A stretch of DNA of 64,000 bases from Malania oleifera (GCF_029873635.1 NC_080419.1:72043097-72107096), one strand, 5' to 3'; positions 1-11,858 are shown, numbered from the stretch's first letter. Notes: a model not told the origin generated them from the letters alone. Numbers and translations are program-made.

Positions 1-376
1 GGATCACTTGGTCGAACCTTGTAGCATTTCAATCTTTGTTTGAACTTCGTAATCTGCCGTGGAAGACTGGGTCGCCCTTTTGTGTTGCTGGTCGTGCCAC
101 TTGGTCGAACAATAACTTCCTTTTCTTTGATGATCTGAGGCTTTGGGAGCTTGGATGAACTTCTAAATTTAAGATTTATGTACTCCAGATACTCCTTTAG
201 CGTCTCACATGCCTTACTCCTTGGTTTTAACCTGTATTTTCTGAAAAGACCAACAAACCTTGCATAGCTCTGACCAATGATAACAATGGTTAGATAAATA
301 ATAAAGTGAGCATAAGCAAAGGTAAATGAGGGTCTGAAATCATGAATTTTATGGACTCATCACATGGAATGGATGA
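1..376. other. Unassigned sequence upstream of Tat RT fragment
   Basis: No convincing coding stretch. The first 120 bases hold phrases such as ACTTGGTCGAAC and GGTCGCCC that resemble the repeated GGTCG-containing phrases of the solo-LTR family at 3227-5261, so part may be a degraded LTR fragment. The rest should be upstream reverse transcriptase of the Tat element, but I cannot read it. Confidence 0.3.
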
Positions 377-577
377 GATCATGCGTCAAATTTGGAAAAG
401 CTATTTAAAAGGCTCAGGAAATGCCAGCTGAAGTTAAATCCGAAAAAATGCACTTTTGGTGCTACTTTAGGGAAGCTAATGGGTTTCATCATGAGCGAGA
501 AGGAGATTGACATAGACCCAGACAAGATAAAGGCTATCCGAGAGATGCCTAGCCCTAAGGCTAAGAAAGATGTCTGA
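377..577 (+). pseudogene. Tat reverse transcriptase, C-terminal fragment
   Basis: The reading DHASNLEKLFKRLRK leads into LKLNPKKCTFGATLGKLMGF and IDIDPDKIKAIREMP, the standard end of a Ty3/gypsy RT (palm/thumb) with the LNPxKCxFG motif. The catalytic YxDD should lie upstream but is not readable, and a stop occurs just before this stretch. After the MPSPKAKKDV phrase the frame runs into a stop. It would make cDNA in the particle if intact, but it is a fossil. Confidence 0.85.
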
Positions 578-639
578 GCTTCTTGGGCATGCTCAACTGC
601 ATAGCCTGATTTATATCCCAGCTAACCACCACTTGTGAA

Positions 640-1155
640 CCCATTTTTAAATTGTTAATAAAGAACAATCCGGAGAAATGGAACGAAGAATGTCAAGAAG
701 CTTTCAAGAGGATAAAAGAGTATCTTTTGAACCCTCCATTGTTAGTTCCCCCGATACTTGGAAGGCCGCTCATACTATACTTAGGAGTATTAGAGTACTC
801 CATGGGCTGCGTAGTGGAGCAGCACGATGATTCCGGAACAAAGGAGTGGGCCATCTATTACTTTAGCAAGAAATTCACGGAGTGTGAATCTAAGTGCTCA
901 GATTTGGAAAAGACTTGTTGTGCTTTGGTATGGGTGGTCAGTAGACTAAGGCAATACACGTTGAATTATACAACATGGTTGATCTCCAAAATGGACCTAA
1001 TTAAGTATGCCTTTGAAAAACTGGTAGAGACAGGTCGGGTGGCTCATAGGCAGATGCTATTAACTGAGTATGATATCACTTATGTAACAAGAAAGGCCAT
1101 TAAGGGTAGCGCCATAGCAGAATATTTGGTAGACAAGGCTATTGAAGACTATTAA
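640..1155 (+). pseudogene. Tat RNase H (first, Ty3/gypsy-type) domain
   Basis: About 167 residues. The start, KNNPEKWNEECQEAFKRIK, is the connection into RNase H. PLILYLGVLEYSMGCVVEQHD follows, and then AIYYFSKKFTECESKCSDLE and LVWVVSRLRQYTL, the usual RNase H progression. The first catalytic Asp appears replaced (LYLGV where LYL-S/A is usual in Tat). The end RKAIKGSAIAEYLVD is the tether that leads to the second RNase H. It removes RNA from the RNA/DNA hybrid; this copy lies between stops and is inactive. Confidence 0.88.
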
Positions 1156-1470
1156 CCCATGGAGTTTGATTTCCCGAATAAGGACATCGACTCAATTAGC
1201 TAGGAAGAAGGTGATTGGGGAGGATGGAGAATGTTGTTCGATGGAGTAGTTAATGTGTGGGCACACGGAATACGGGTTGTGCTCACATCGCCGGAAGGTA
1301 AACATTACCCGGTTATGGTTAAACACACCTTTTCTTGTACCAATAGTATAACGAAGTATGAAGCTTGTGTTTTGGGTTTGCAAGCTCCCTTAGACCAAGG
1401 CATTAAGGAATTGGCCACAAAAGGGGATTCAACTTTGGTTATTCATCATCTGTCTGGGGAATAGGAAACT
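1156..1470 (+). pseudogene. Second, archaeal-type RNase H (aRNH) of a Tat element
   Basis: The reading MLFDGVVNVWAHGIRVVLTS, PEGKHYPV, then TKYEACVLGL and KGDSTLVIHHLSGE, matches the extra RNase H known from Tat/Ogre elements. Visible catalytic-type positions are Asp in LFDG, Glu in KYEA and Asp in KGDS. It follows the first RNase H after about 75 bases containing an in-frame stop (TAG near 1201). Having two RNase H domains in series defines the Tat lineage and excludes Athila and the chromoviruses. Inactive because of stops. Confidence 0.85.
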
Positions 1471-1879
1471 TGAGATTCCAAGATGATACCTTATTAAGAG
1501 TATATCCAAGGTATGATTAGAGAATTTGTCCATATCAGTTTTTCCCATCCACTAAAAAAAAATAAAATTTGATTCCTGATGCACTGGCAACATTGGTAGC
1601 TTTGATCAAAGCGGAACCGAGTATGGAGATTAAGCCAATTTGTATAAGGGTGCAAGAAGAACCGACATTCTACGCAGTGATGGAGGAATCCGATGAGAGA
1701 CCATAGTTTTATGATAATAATACATACATCCAGCAGAAAAAGTATCTCGTGGGAGCCACCAATAATGATCAAAAGACAAGGGAAACCATGATATGACTCT
1801 CCTATGATGTATGGAGGCATAAGAGGCAAGACAAATTATGTAGGAAGTGCACGAGGGCATTTGTGGTACTCATGTTGGG
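1471..1879 (+). pseudogene. Degenerate tether between second RNase H and integrase
   Basis: Only short pieces are readable. PDALATLVALIKAE (about 1577-1618) matches the usual ADALATLAS tether after the second RNase H, and IKPICIRVQEEPTF follows. Frames shift several times. The poly(A) run at 1554-1563 is a likely slippage site. Confidence 0.6.
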
Positions 1880-2899
1880 GGTCACTAGCTGGCTTAAAAG
1901 ATCCTCAGGAGGGGATATTATTTGTTGAACATCGAGAGAGACTGCATGGAGTATGCTCGAAAATGCCACAAATGTCAGATTTATAGAGATCACATACAAG
2001 TTCCACCAGCCCAAGTATAAGTCTTATTTACACCTTGGCCCTTCTCAGCATGGAGGATGGATGTGATTGGACCAATCACCCCTAAAGCCAGAAGTGGACA
2101 TCAGTTCATCTTGTGGCCATTGATTGCTTTACCAAGTGGGTAGAAGTGGCATCATACTCCAGTGTCACTCAAAACATAATCGGTTGGTTCATAAAGAGAG
2201 AGTTGATTTTCCGGTATGCAGTCTTAGAAAGGATAATATCATATTATGCCAAGAACCAAAACAGTGAAGTAATGACAAAGTTGGCAGTCAATTCAAGGTT
2301 AGGCATCATAGTTTAACCCTTTATAGACCGTAGATGAATGGGGTTGTTGAAGCAGCCAACAAAAACAGCAAAAGCATTTTGCAAAAGATGATTGAAACTT
2401 ATAGAGATTGGCATGATAAGTTTCCCTTTGTCTTGTTAGCCTACAGAACCACAGTTAGAACCTCTACAGAGGCTACCCCTTTCTCACTGGTGTATGGAAT
2501 GGAGGTTGTCGTTCCAATAGAAGTGAAAATTCCCTCCTGATGGGTTCTAAAAGAAGTATAGCTAACTGAGGTAGAATGGATACAGTCTTGGTATAACTAG
2601 CTAAATTTGATAGAAGAAAATAGAATTGCCACCATAGCTCATAGACAGTTGTACCAAAGGAGAATGATGACGACATTCAACAAGAAGGTGCGACCTCGGT
2701 AGTTCCAAAGAGACTTGGTATTGAAGAAGATTTTTTGAATTCACACATATCCTCGCTATAAATGGACTTTGAATTATGAAGGGCCATATGTGTTAAAGAA
2801 GGCATTTTTAGGAGGCGCCTTGTTGGTAGCAGACATGGACAGAACCAATCTTCTGCACCCTATCAAATCAAATGTTGTGAAAAAGCACTTTGCTTAGAA
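1880..2899 (+). pseudogene. Tat integrase, fragmented
   Basis: Readable pieces in order: EYARKCHKCQIYRDHIQVPP (end of the HHCC zinc finger, CxxC seen); a core segment with AIDCFTKWVEVAS carrying the first catalytic Asp; MNGVVEAANKNSKSILQKM with the third catalytic Glu; YRTTVRTSTEATPFSLVYGM; and at the end KWTLNYEGPYVLKKAFLGGA and VKKHFA before a stop. This C-terminal wording is typical of Tat elements. There is no chromodomain. The middle, around the second Asp, is damaged. Several stops and frameshifts make it non-functional. Confidence 0.88.
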
Positions 2900-3226
2900 G
2901 TCATGTAAACTTTCAAAAGGAATGTAATAAAATGTTGGGACCATTTCTTCCATGAATCTGTTGTCTACCCATGTTTTGATCAAACGATAGAAGGCCATCC
3001 TTGGCCTACCAGTTTTCCCTTAAAAAAGAACTTAATATGAATCTATCATTTGTTAAGCCTTTTGAGCTTGAATATTAACCCATCTTCTTCAAAGAAGTCA
3101 TTTCCTAAAAGATTAACTGGGTTTGGGGTTTCAAAAAGTATGAGAAATCACGCGAGATAACAATCACCTGCCAAAGTTATGGCAAGCCATCTTTTAACTA
3201 CACAGAAAAGTTGAGAAAAGAAATAC
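2900..3226 (+). other. Start of Tat 3' untranslated region
   Basis: No reading frame. It directly follows the last integrase codons and is cut at 3227 by the solo LTR; the sequence resumes at 5262. The bases AATAC at 3222-3226 are the left target duplication of that insertion. Confidence 0.6.
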
Positions 3227-5261
3227 TAGTAGATTTGGTGTATTCCCAATAGGGGGGTAAATTGTGCATTTGAAATATTTCTTCCTAGGTTAAAACAAAT
3301 CAGCAGTATTATGTAACCTAGGGTCTGTCTATGCAATTATAAACCCAATCATTAATGAAACATACACGTGCAGTAAATAAATTGTGAAAATATAAAGAAC
3401 GCGCATGTTATCAGGGTTCGGCCAATACTGCCTACGTCCCTACCTTAGCACATTCGCACAAGGATTACACTATAAGCTCACTTAACGGGTGGAGCGGCAC
3501 CATTTACAAGCAGGTCAATTAGCGGGGTTGACCTCAACCTACACCTTAAAAGGATGGTGCACCTAGCTTTTCTAACCAGGTCTAAGCCAATCCGGGACTA
3601 TTCAACAAGGCTAGTCTTCCTCTTCAGGTCCACACCTAGAATACAACAAATATAAAAATTTGTGAACAGGTAAATGCTTTTAACTAAGCAAACTATGTAC
3701 TGATTCAGCACAATCACTAATCAATACACACCAAACATGTAGGAATATAAGTTCAGTGCTCTATGTGTGCAATCAACACTCAGAATAATGATTTTATCTA
3801 ATCAAGCACAAGAGGGTATTCTAGAACTATATTTGAAACTATGTATCAATATATCTCAATCACAAGCTTAGGGTTTCAAAGATTTCTACCAAGAGTATTC
3901 TAAATATCTCTAAACAATATTTTATCAATATTCAAGCATAAGGAAATATTTAAAAAACAAGCTTGTAAAAATATTTTTGCACACACAAAAATACAAGCTC
4001 AATGAGTCTTACAATGACAATGCGAAGACTCGCTTAGCTATAAGATTCTTCCCACACAAATATTTATTAGATAAAATCGAGGAAAAAATCCTTTGCCTAA
4101 CCCTCAGATAAAAATCACAAGCATACAAGCAAGTGAGGGTTTTTAGTAATATAGGATAATGAATAAAACACTCACAATGTAAGATTTCTCAAATGAATGG
4201 AGGTATTTGAGTGTTATGGGCTTAGTATGAAAGAGTAGGATTTGAAAATTTTTAGAGGATTTCTCATTAATCAATTTGCTAATTTCTTACTAATCCTCAC
4301 AAATGAACCCTTATATATAGAAATGGTGAAAATTATAACCGTTGTGGATTAAATAGGGATTCTTAGATTTGTTTTAAACTAGTTTAAATAAAATAACCCC
4401 GCTTAACCATATTTAACCTCGGTAAAAAAAATAAGCAACCTGAGAGTTTTTGGGTGGCTGAACCTTGGTTCGATCACCCAAATAGACTCAATTCAAAAAG
4501 CCACTTTTAAAGGTTCGGGTACCTAGGTGTATGTTCGGTTTGCTGAATTGAGGCAATTTCATTATGTCTACATTTTGGTCGCCTGGACTATACATCGGTT
4601 GAACGAACTCAAGTGTTTGGTCATCTGAGGGTAAAATGAACGTGAGGTTCAGTTGGCTGAGTTGGTGAGAATGGTCACCTCAGCAGTTCGATTGCCCATG
4701 GACGGTGCAGTCAAATATGTTCAGCCACCCAAATCCAAGTCAACATGTTGACTTGTCCACGGTTTGGGCACCCAATGTGTTTTGAACACAAAGGGTTCGG
4801 TCGCCCGACCTCTCTCATTTTTTCTTATTAAGTCTCTTTACACTTCAATTTGTTCCCATAATATAATAAGTGATTATGGGGACTATTTTGTGCACTTGTG
4901 TAGGGACCTAGGGTCTTTCTAAGGTCGTTTTTTAGCTTTTAAAAAAAGCCCAAAATTCTGGCGTCGATCGATCGAAGAGTGATCCCTAAGGTCTTTCTAT
5001 GGTCGGTGTATGATCATTTGCTAAGATTACTTCATACATGCATGACATGCAAAGATTATTATAGACCCATTTAAATTGAAATTATTAGAGACCCAATGAT
5101 AAAAAATACAATAATAAATATGTTGGGTCTTCGTTTCTCTTCAGGTTGCTGCATGCCATCATATGAACTTGCCAATAAGAACTCACACACAAACTTGAAT
5201 ACCATTAAATACCAGAGTATTTGTCACGATCAAAACAAGGGTGTGACCCATAGGGTCAACA
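3227..5261 (+). mobile_element. Solo LTR (family X, copy 1), TSD AATAC
   Basis: 2035 bp. It is flanked by an exact 5-bp duplication AATAC (3222-3226 and 5262-5266) and ends in TCAACA. The first base pair is decayed (TAGTAG where other copies read TGTTAG). Shared landmarks with copies at 14841, 40378 and 42786 are the CCCAATAGGGGGGTAAATTG block near the start, the GGTTCGGCCAATACTGCC block at 3416, and the final GTGACCCATAGGGTCAACA. No internal domain or second LTR is present. No coding capacity. Solo LTRs normally arise by recombination between the two LTRs of a full element. Confidence 0.88.
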
Positions 5262-6669
5262 AATACCCTTTGCTAGCCTTGTTGAGCTTAAAATATCTAA
5301 TTTCCTGGCTAATCTATCAAAGGATCACACTCCACATAGGGGGCGTTTCAAAAAGAATTTGCCCCAAAAGAGTTTGAATAAAGGCGATATTCCTTCACAA
5401 AAAAGAAAAAAAAATAAAGACATAGAAAATGCACAAAGGAAAAATGAAGAAAAAAACAAGGGGCATAACTCATATGTGATCTTTGACCAATGATTACCTA
5501 TGACGAGATTGATAATTTTGAGTCTTTTTTAAACCTTTCTTTCTTTAGCCAATACCCCTAGCCTACATTACGGTCTGAATGAAAGTCCTGACCAGATTAG
5601 TATGCATTGTTGTCACAAATGATTTGTTAGACTCAATGATTGAGTCTTAACTACGCAATGAACTAATCCTAAAAAGGTATGTAGGCAACTTGTTCAAATT
5701 AACAAGTTTGGTTAATAGCTTGCAAAAAGGCCAAAACTGGGGTAGAACACATCATTTGGGGATGGGATTTTTGAGCTTTAGTCTCCCTTTTTCATCTAAA
5801 AAACCCATATCCTTAAGTATATATTTCGTCTCGAGTCTTAAAGACCATCTTGAGGTCAAAACATGGGCAAAAGATGACTAAACCATGAACAAATAGTGGA
5901 ACGAGAGAATTCCATTTGGTCTCATAGTACATAAGAAAAGAAGAAAAGGGGGCTACTTTGTTGAAACCAGGGCAGTCTTTAGAAAAGGGAAAGCCAGTTG
6001 TTCAGGGGTTGGTTTGATAAATTAACATCAACATCATGTGACTCTAGGATACTGGTGTAAGTCTTCCCCTTTCTAAAACAAAATTTGAATATGGTAAAAC
6101 ATTTATATTGTAGATATTGATCTCTTGATTTAGCAAATTGATGACATGAATGAATAATCATTTTCATCTCTCTAAAAAAAACTTTTCTTATTTAAAAAGA
6201 GGATGGATAGTCAAAAGGTTTTAGAATCACTGGTATAATCTCCTGTTAAAATAATCCCTGTTGAGAAAAGGGCCAATATTAGTGGAAGGTCAATTAAATA
6301 GGGGTATATTTTGCAAAGGCAGTTGCGGTTCCTTCATGTCAGAGTGAAAAAGCTAAGATCAATCACAAACTGGGGCAAATTTTGGGTTTGAGCTTCAGTG
6401 GAGCCAGTTTTGGTGCCATCGTATCGGATTGGGAACATGGCCAAGATTAAAGATTGGGTGTAGAGAAAAGGAAAATTCATGCATCATTAGGCATTTCATG
6501 CGTTGCATAGAAAAGGAACATGCATACATATCAACATGCATACTTACCCCCTACTTTTGGCATCATAAGTAGCAACATGCATACATATAGCAACAAAGTA
6601 CCATTCATTCATACTTGTCTTGTTGAATAGGCTTTTGAATAATCCTTTTGCATCATTGGCTGAGTAATT
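5262..6669 (+). other. Tat 3' untranslated region, continued
   Basis: Non-coding. Positions 5648-5690 contain the block CTACGCAATGAAC...GGTATGTAGGCAAC seen in Tat-type 3' regions. A purine run at 5934-5953 (AAGAAAAGAAGAAAAGGGGG) and the phrase CACAAACTGGGGCAAATTTTG at 6366-6386 are further Tat-like pieces. I could not fix the 3' LTR start. Confidence 0.55.
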
Positions 6670-6905
6670 CTTCAAACTGAGGCAACTGACCCCTGGCACA
6701 GATTAACATACTTTGAAACTGGGGTAACTGACCCTAGGCACAAATTGATTTTACTTTGAAACTGGGGTAGCTCACCCCAGGCACAGATTGAAATGCTCTG
6801 AAACTGGGGCAGCTCACCCCTAACATAAATTGATTTACTTTGAAATTGGAGCATCTAACCCCAGGCACAAATTGATGTACTTTGAAACTAAGGCAACTGA
6901 ACCCA
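6670..6905 (+). repeat. 42-bp tandem repeat, about 5.5 units
   Basis: Units begin near 6671, 6713, 6755, 6797, 6839 and 6881 with TTTGAAACTGGGG, followed by CTGACCCCAGGCACA and ATTGAT. The period of 42 is a multiple of three, so the complementary strand stays open as a 14-residue repeat, but nothing suggests translation. It lies in the Tat 3' region. Confidence 0.85.
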
Positions 6906-7054
6906 GGCACCAAATGAGATATTTTCTTTAAAAACTAAGGCATTGACCCTCATGTCCTATACTTGAGCACTTATTCGAAATCTTAGGACCCTACACTTGA
7001 TTGGGCTTTCCCCAGTGGGTAACCATTTTCCAAACTCAAGATTTCACTTCGTAA

Positions 7055-8175
7055 TTCTCATGGTGTTGTTTTGGCACGGATCATTGTATCCTCTGTAGCT
7101 TGGATTATCACATTTGAAGCAAGCCATCCTAATGTTTTTTTGGCTCAAATCATTGTATCCACTATGGCTCAGATTATCACATTTTTCGCAAGCCATTCTG
7201 GTGTTGTTTTGGCTTGGATCATTGCATCCCCTATGGCTCAGATTATCACATTCGCAGCAAGCCATTCGGGTGCTGTTTTGGCTCGAATCATTGTATCCAC
7301 TGTGGTTTGGATAATCACATTCACAGAAAACCATCCTAGTGTTGTTTTGGCTTGGATCATTGTATCTTCCATGGCTCAGATTATCACATTCGTAGCAAGC
7401 CATTCTAGTGTTGTTTTGTTTAGATCATTGCATCCGCTGTGGCTCGGATTATCACATCTGTAGCAAGTCATTCTGGTGTTGTTTTGGCTCTGGTAATCAT
7501 ATCCGATGTGGCTCGAATTATCACGTTCATAGCAAGCCATCGTGGTTTTTTTTTGGCTTAGATCATTGTATCTGCTATGGCTCAGAATATCACATCTGCA
7601 GCAAGCCATTATGGTGTTGTTTTGGCTCAGATCATTGTATCCTTTGTGGCTCGGATTATCACATTCCTAGCAAGCCCTTCTGGTGTTGTTTTGGCTCACA
7701 TCATTGTATTCACTGTGACCTCAATTGTCACACCCACAACAAGCCATTCTTCTTTTGTTTTGGCTCAGATCATCTTATCCGCTGCGGCTCAGATTATCAC
7801 ATCCACAGCAAGCCATTCTGGTGTTGTTTCGGCTCGAATCATTGTATCTTTTGTGGTCAAATTATCACATTCGTAGCAAGTCGTCCTGGTGTTGTTTTGG
7901 CTTGGATCATTGCATCCTCTGTGGCACGGATGATCAAATCCATAGCAAGTCATCCTAGTGTTGTTTTGACTCGGATCATTGTATTTGTCGTGGCTCAAAT
8001 TATCACATTCGCAACAAGCCATCTTGGTGTTGTTTTGGCTAGGATCATCGTATCCTCTATGACTCAAATTATTACATTCGTAGGAAGCCATCCTGGTGTT
8101 TTTTTGGTTCAGATCATTGAATCTGTTGTGGCCTGGATTATCACATTCACGTCAAGCCATCATCATATTTTTTTA
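7055..8175 (+). repeat. 69-bp tandem repeat (minisatellite), about 16 units
   Basis: Unit landmarks are TGGTGTTGTTTTGGCT, CGGATCATTGTATCC, TGTGGCTC, GATTATCACATTC and GCAAGCCATTC. They recur at 7061, 7130, 7199, 7268, 7337, 7406 and so on to about 8165. Units differ by substitutions more than by length. Since 69 is 3 x 23, several frames on both strands stay open across hundreds of bases, the longest being 7408-8265 (+). No start context, partner exon or independent sign of coding is visible. Its place in the 3' region of a Tat element fits the known habit of these elements to carry tandem arrays there. Confidence 0.92.
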
Positions 8176-9675
8176 GTTTGGAACATTGCACCCACTATAA
8201 TTCAGGTTCTTGCATCCAATGCACATCATCCCCTTGAGTACACTTGGTCGGATTCTCACATCTAATGCAAATCCTCTTTAACCCTTTGTGACTCCATACT
8301 ACCCACTAACCACTAACCCCTATTAACCCCCCCCCCTCCCCCAAAATAAAAAACACTAAGTACTAACTTCCTAGAGAACTATGAAACATTCTCACTTTGC
8401 CTTGTTTGCTCCTTCCATCCTAGATTGGAAGAAACAATACTGGATTGATCAAAGTTGAGACTAGGTTAAAATAGGTGTCTTTTATCTTTGCAAGTACAAG
8501 TAACATAGGAGATTTTCAACTGTTACATTGAAGCAACAAAGCTTACAAATTAGAAGACCTGGAATAATAGCATGACTTTAAGTTTAATCAAGCAGTGGTT
8601 GTTTTTTTTTTTTCAAATTAGAGTCCCATTTGTTTTCCAATGAGTTTCTCTTTCAAATAAGAGTCCTCTTTGTTTTCTAATGAGTCTTTTTCAAACTAGA
8701 GTCCCATTCGTTTTTCAATAAGTCTTATTCAAAATTTGAGTCCCATTTTGGGAGTCCCAGTTATCACAAATAAATATTTCAAATTTGAGTTTCAGTATTC
8801 TAGAAGAAATTTCAAGTTCTTTTAATTTTTATTTTTGAGCATAATTATTTGATGTCCAGTAATTTTGAAATTAATCTCTTTTATTAGCTTAGGTTTTGTA
8901 AATCCTCTATGTTTTAAAATGAAATTCTTTTTTAAATTCCCTAGATCTTGAAATTAATTCCTTTATTCCTTTTCATTTTTGAAACTGAATTTATTATTTT
9001 GGGTCCTTGATCTTAATTTAAGTCCTTCAAAGAATTTGAATTGAGTTTTTAAATAGGGGAAATTGAGTTTTTAGTCTTAAATTTCAAAACCAAGTGTTGT
9101 GCTTAAGGCTTAAGGGTCATTTTTATTATTTGATATTCTTAGACAAGGTTGGTTAACTCTAATTTGGGTCAATATTAGAAAAGCATACATAAGGTCGTGC
9201 ATTTTATCAGAAGAAGGGGCACGTGCCCAAAGCGTGTGTAAGGTACAGAGGAATGTTATAGTGTGAGAGATACCAAAAGGGTAAATGAACATGCATAAAG
9301 GTTACAACTAAAAATATAGGAAAATGAAATGTTACAAAGAAAAAGAAAGCTGGTATAAGCAAATGTTGCAGGAAAAAGGTACGGGGGTACATTCATGTAG
9401 AAATACATACAAAATTATAAAGAAAATAAATGCAAAAGCTCTCCAATCCATGTTTGCTAGCTGGAGTAGCTGAGAGCAGCTTCCATGCCACCTGCACGCC
9501 AAGGAGAGTCAGTTAGTTAGAGCTTGAATAAAATTTAGAAATGAAAATTCACGTGTGCGGGGAAATAATAACAGTTATAAAGTAATATTCCCTGCCATGC
9601 ATTCTATTAGGGGGAAATTAGTTGAGGGGAGCCTCATGGGAATAAATTTGAGCGCCAATTAGACCCCAAGCTTCC
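8176..9675 (+). other. AT-rich Tat 3' region / LTR U3, boundary not found
   Basis: The last diverged 69-bp-like units fade by 8275. A C-rich stretch at 8326-8341 and a T-run at 8603-8614 follow. Between 8620 and 8760 phrases such as AGAGTCCCATTTGTTTT recur four times. No gene. The LTR start should lie within this stretch, because a promoter follows at 9676. Confidence 0.4.
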
Positions 9676-9685
9676 CTATAAATAG
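9676..9685 (+). promoter_or_regulatory. TATA box of the Tat LTR
   Basis: CTATAAATAG follows AGCTTCC and precedes GGAGGCTTGCA. The downstream sequence is purine-rich and leader-like, as expected for the R region. No coding sequence follows, so an LTR promoter is the best reading. Confidence 0.6.
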
Positions 9686-11639
9686 GGAGGCTTGCACTAT
9701 AGCAAAATACAATGAGAGCATCAGAGAAACCCTGTAGAAATTGAAGGAAGTGGGAAAATTAAAGAGTTACAGTAAAGAAACTCCACTGAAATTGTGAAAA
9801 ATCAGAGAGTTGTAGTAAGTAAATTCTACAAAAATTGAGAAAAAGAAAAGATAAAAGAGAGCCTTGTAGAGAAAACCCCTATAGAGAGTTAGAGAGACAC
9901 ACACAATCATAAAAGGGAGTAAGCTTTCCTAAATTGAAGCCTCGGAGTTGAGTTCAGAAGTAGGGGGCACCATAGAGGACAGGGAAGCACCATACACATC
10001 TTGAAACTAGACTAGAGCAAACAAATAGAAAGACACTGAAAAGGAGGGTAAGAGGACTAGAGGAGGGAAGAGAAGGGTAATACTCTCAAACCATTTTTCT
10101 AATTTTGTTCATTCTATATGATAACTGTGAGCATGTTCGTATGGATTTTGTGTATGAGTGCAAGTACCCCTTTTCCTAAGTATCAATTTCGAACTCGAAC
10201 TCCTAACCCAAATCTTACTTTGGGTTTGAACCCATTTTTAGAAACCACCCATACCCGAACTAAAATCTGAATCCCTTGATCCAAACTTTGATTTCAAGTC
10301 ACCCCGTAGCCTGAATCTTGTTCAAATTTCCCCAACACATTTCCTTTCTAAATCTCCTAGGCATAGTTTGAGTTTTAAAATGAAAAGCCATTTGTTTAAA
10401 AAGTTAAGTCCAACCTATTTAGAAAACCCTAGGAGCCCATTTGTCTCAAAACTACCCCCCTGGCCTCTGTTTTAAAATCCAACTGGCCCACTAGTTTCAA
10501 AACTAAACAGGCCCAATGATTTTAAAAAAGATTTTACCCAAAGCCAAGTGTTTGAAAAATGTTACCCCAAGACCATGTTAAAACTAACATTGAGGCCTAG
10601 TTCTTTTAAAAATCAACCTAGGCTTGTTCTTTAAAAATCAACCCAGCCTGTCTTTCAAAATCGAACTGAGGCCCATCCTAAGTTGGGCCTAATCATAAAA
10701 TGCCCAAGGCCCATTTACGTTCAAAATCAACTGGGGCCTTGTTTTCAAAATTTGACCTAAATCCTAAGCCCTCACGTGCCAGGCCACACACATGACCCAG
10801 CACACTTGGATCCACCCGAGTTTTCATGACTCACCTTAGGTTGATTCGCACGAGTCGACACCATTCTCACTCATCGAGTTTGTATGAGTCAAGATCATCC
10901 ATGAACCTTGGCCTGCATCAAAAACCCTAACCCTAACAAATCTGAACCCTAATCTTTGACTGAACACTAGATCAAACACAACACAGGAAGTATTTAGTCC
11001 ACAAAGCATATATAATCACTCGTATCATACCATAATCAAGCTTTAGATAAAAACTAATAATAAAAAAAAGCAATAAAAATGTTAAGAGCACTTAGCTTTC
11101 CATTACGTCTTCAAATGACATGATCGAGTCTTGGTTTGAGTCCATTCCCTAAGCTAGGCATCTGTTCTGACCTCTGCGAATCATCTTCATATTTTCAACT
11201 CGCAAGTTGATGTGTACTTTAACTCCAAATCACAGAAAACTCAGAGAGAAAGGGAGGCTTAGAGAGTTTTTAAGAGGATTCAAGCTAGGTGGGAAAGCCT
11301 AAGGTTTTCAGGGACCTAGGGTATCGATTTGCAAAGAATAGAGTATGGGGTGGAGAGATTTGGGTTTCAATTTGGGGACTTGCTCGAAGACAAACAGGGT
11401 AAACAAAAAAGAGCGAGGGAAAGAAGTTTCAAAAACCCTAGGGTTTCTGAGAAGGTTCGAAGAAGAATGGAATAGATAAGATAGAGAGAAAAATAGAATG
11501 TTTGAAGGAAGAAGAGAGGGAGAGGAAGTAGAGAAATTTTGTGAAGAATCTAAAGGAGAAAGTGAGATTAGAGTTGTAGAGAGGATCCTAGAAACCCTAT
11601 GGTTTCTAAGAGTATTCGAAGATGGACAGGGGAGAGAGG
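9686..11639 (+). other. Probable Tat LTR R/U5, non-coding
   Basis: Purine-rich leader to about 10080, then a stretch (10200-10760) of short loosely repeated phrases such as TTTAAAAATCAACC and AGGCCCA. AAACCCTAG-like words and AG-rich sequence follow at 11200-11660. No supported gene. Confidence 0.4.
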
Positions 11640-11858
11640 ACGGAGAGTAGAGAGGAAGAGAGAGAGTTGCTATGAGAGAAAAGAGGAAATGAAAATGGGG
11701 GAATGAAAAAATGATGGCTTAAGTATCTTTTGCCTCGAGATCATAAGATCACTACACCTGTCACATTTTGGGCTGTTTGACCAGAAGGTGGCATGGTTTT
11801 CTCATCACCGTTCATCGTGTGAGTTCCTAAGCATGGCTAGGATCTTGCCAGGTCATTA
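11640..11858 (+). repeat. Duplicated host-LTR segment, copy 1
   Basis: From GGAGAGTAGAGAGGAAGAG to GGTCATTA. It recurs with few changes at 17358-17576, each time immediately upstream of the same Tekay-like LTR. This marks the left part of a tandemly duplicated unit. Confidence 0.85.

Noticed and set aside
1..2899. Tat coding region as an endogenous pararetrovirus
   Set aside because: An integrase with DDE-type wording and a second RNase H are present and no movement or coat protein is seen, so an LTR retrotransposon is the right class.
3227..5261. Family X unit as a MITE or Helitron
   Set aside because: 5-bp duplications, TG...CA-type ends and ~2 kb length fit an LTR. No terminal inverted repeat beyond a few bases and no Helitron-type hairpin end.
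7044..7403. Minus-strand Cys-rich 23-residue repeat protein
   Set aside because: Same array. The repeated ECDN...SQNN phrases follow from the repeat unit and break into separate short frames.
7055..8175. CRISPR-like array
   Set aside because: Units are contiguous 69-mers without unique spacers, and the setting is a plant retrotransposon.
7408..8265. 285-codon open frame as a protein-coding gene
   Set aside because: It is a by-product of the 69-bp tandem repeat, whose length is divisible by three. Several other frames and the opposite strand are equally open, and no start context or homologue is seen.
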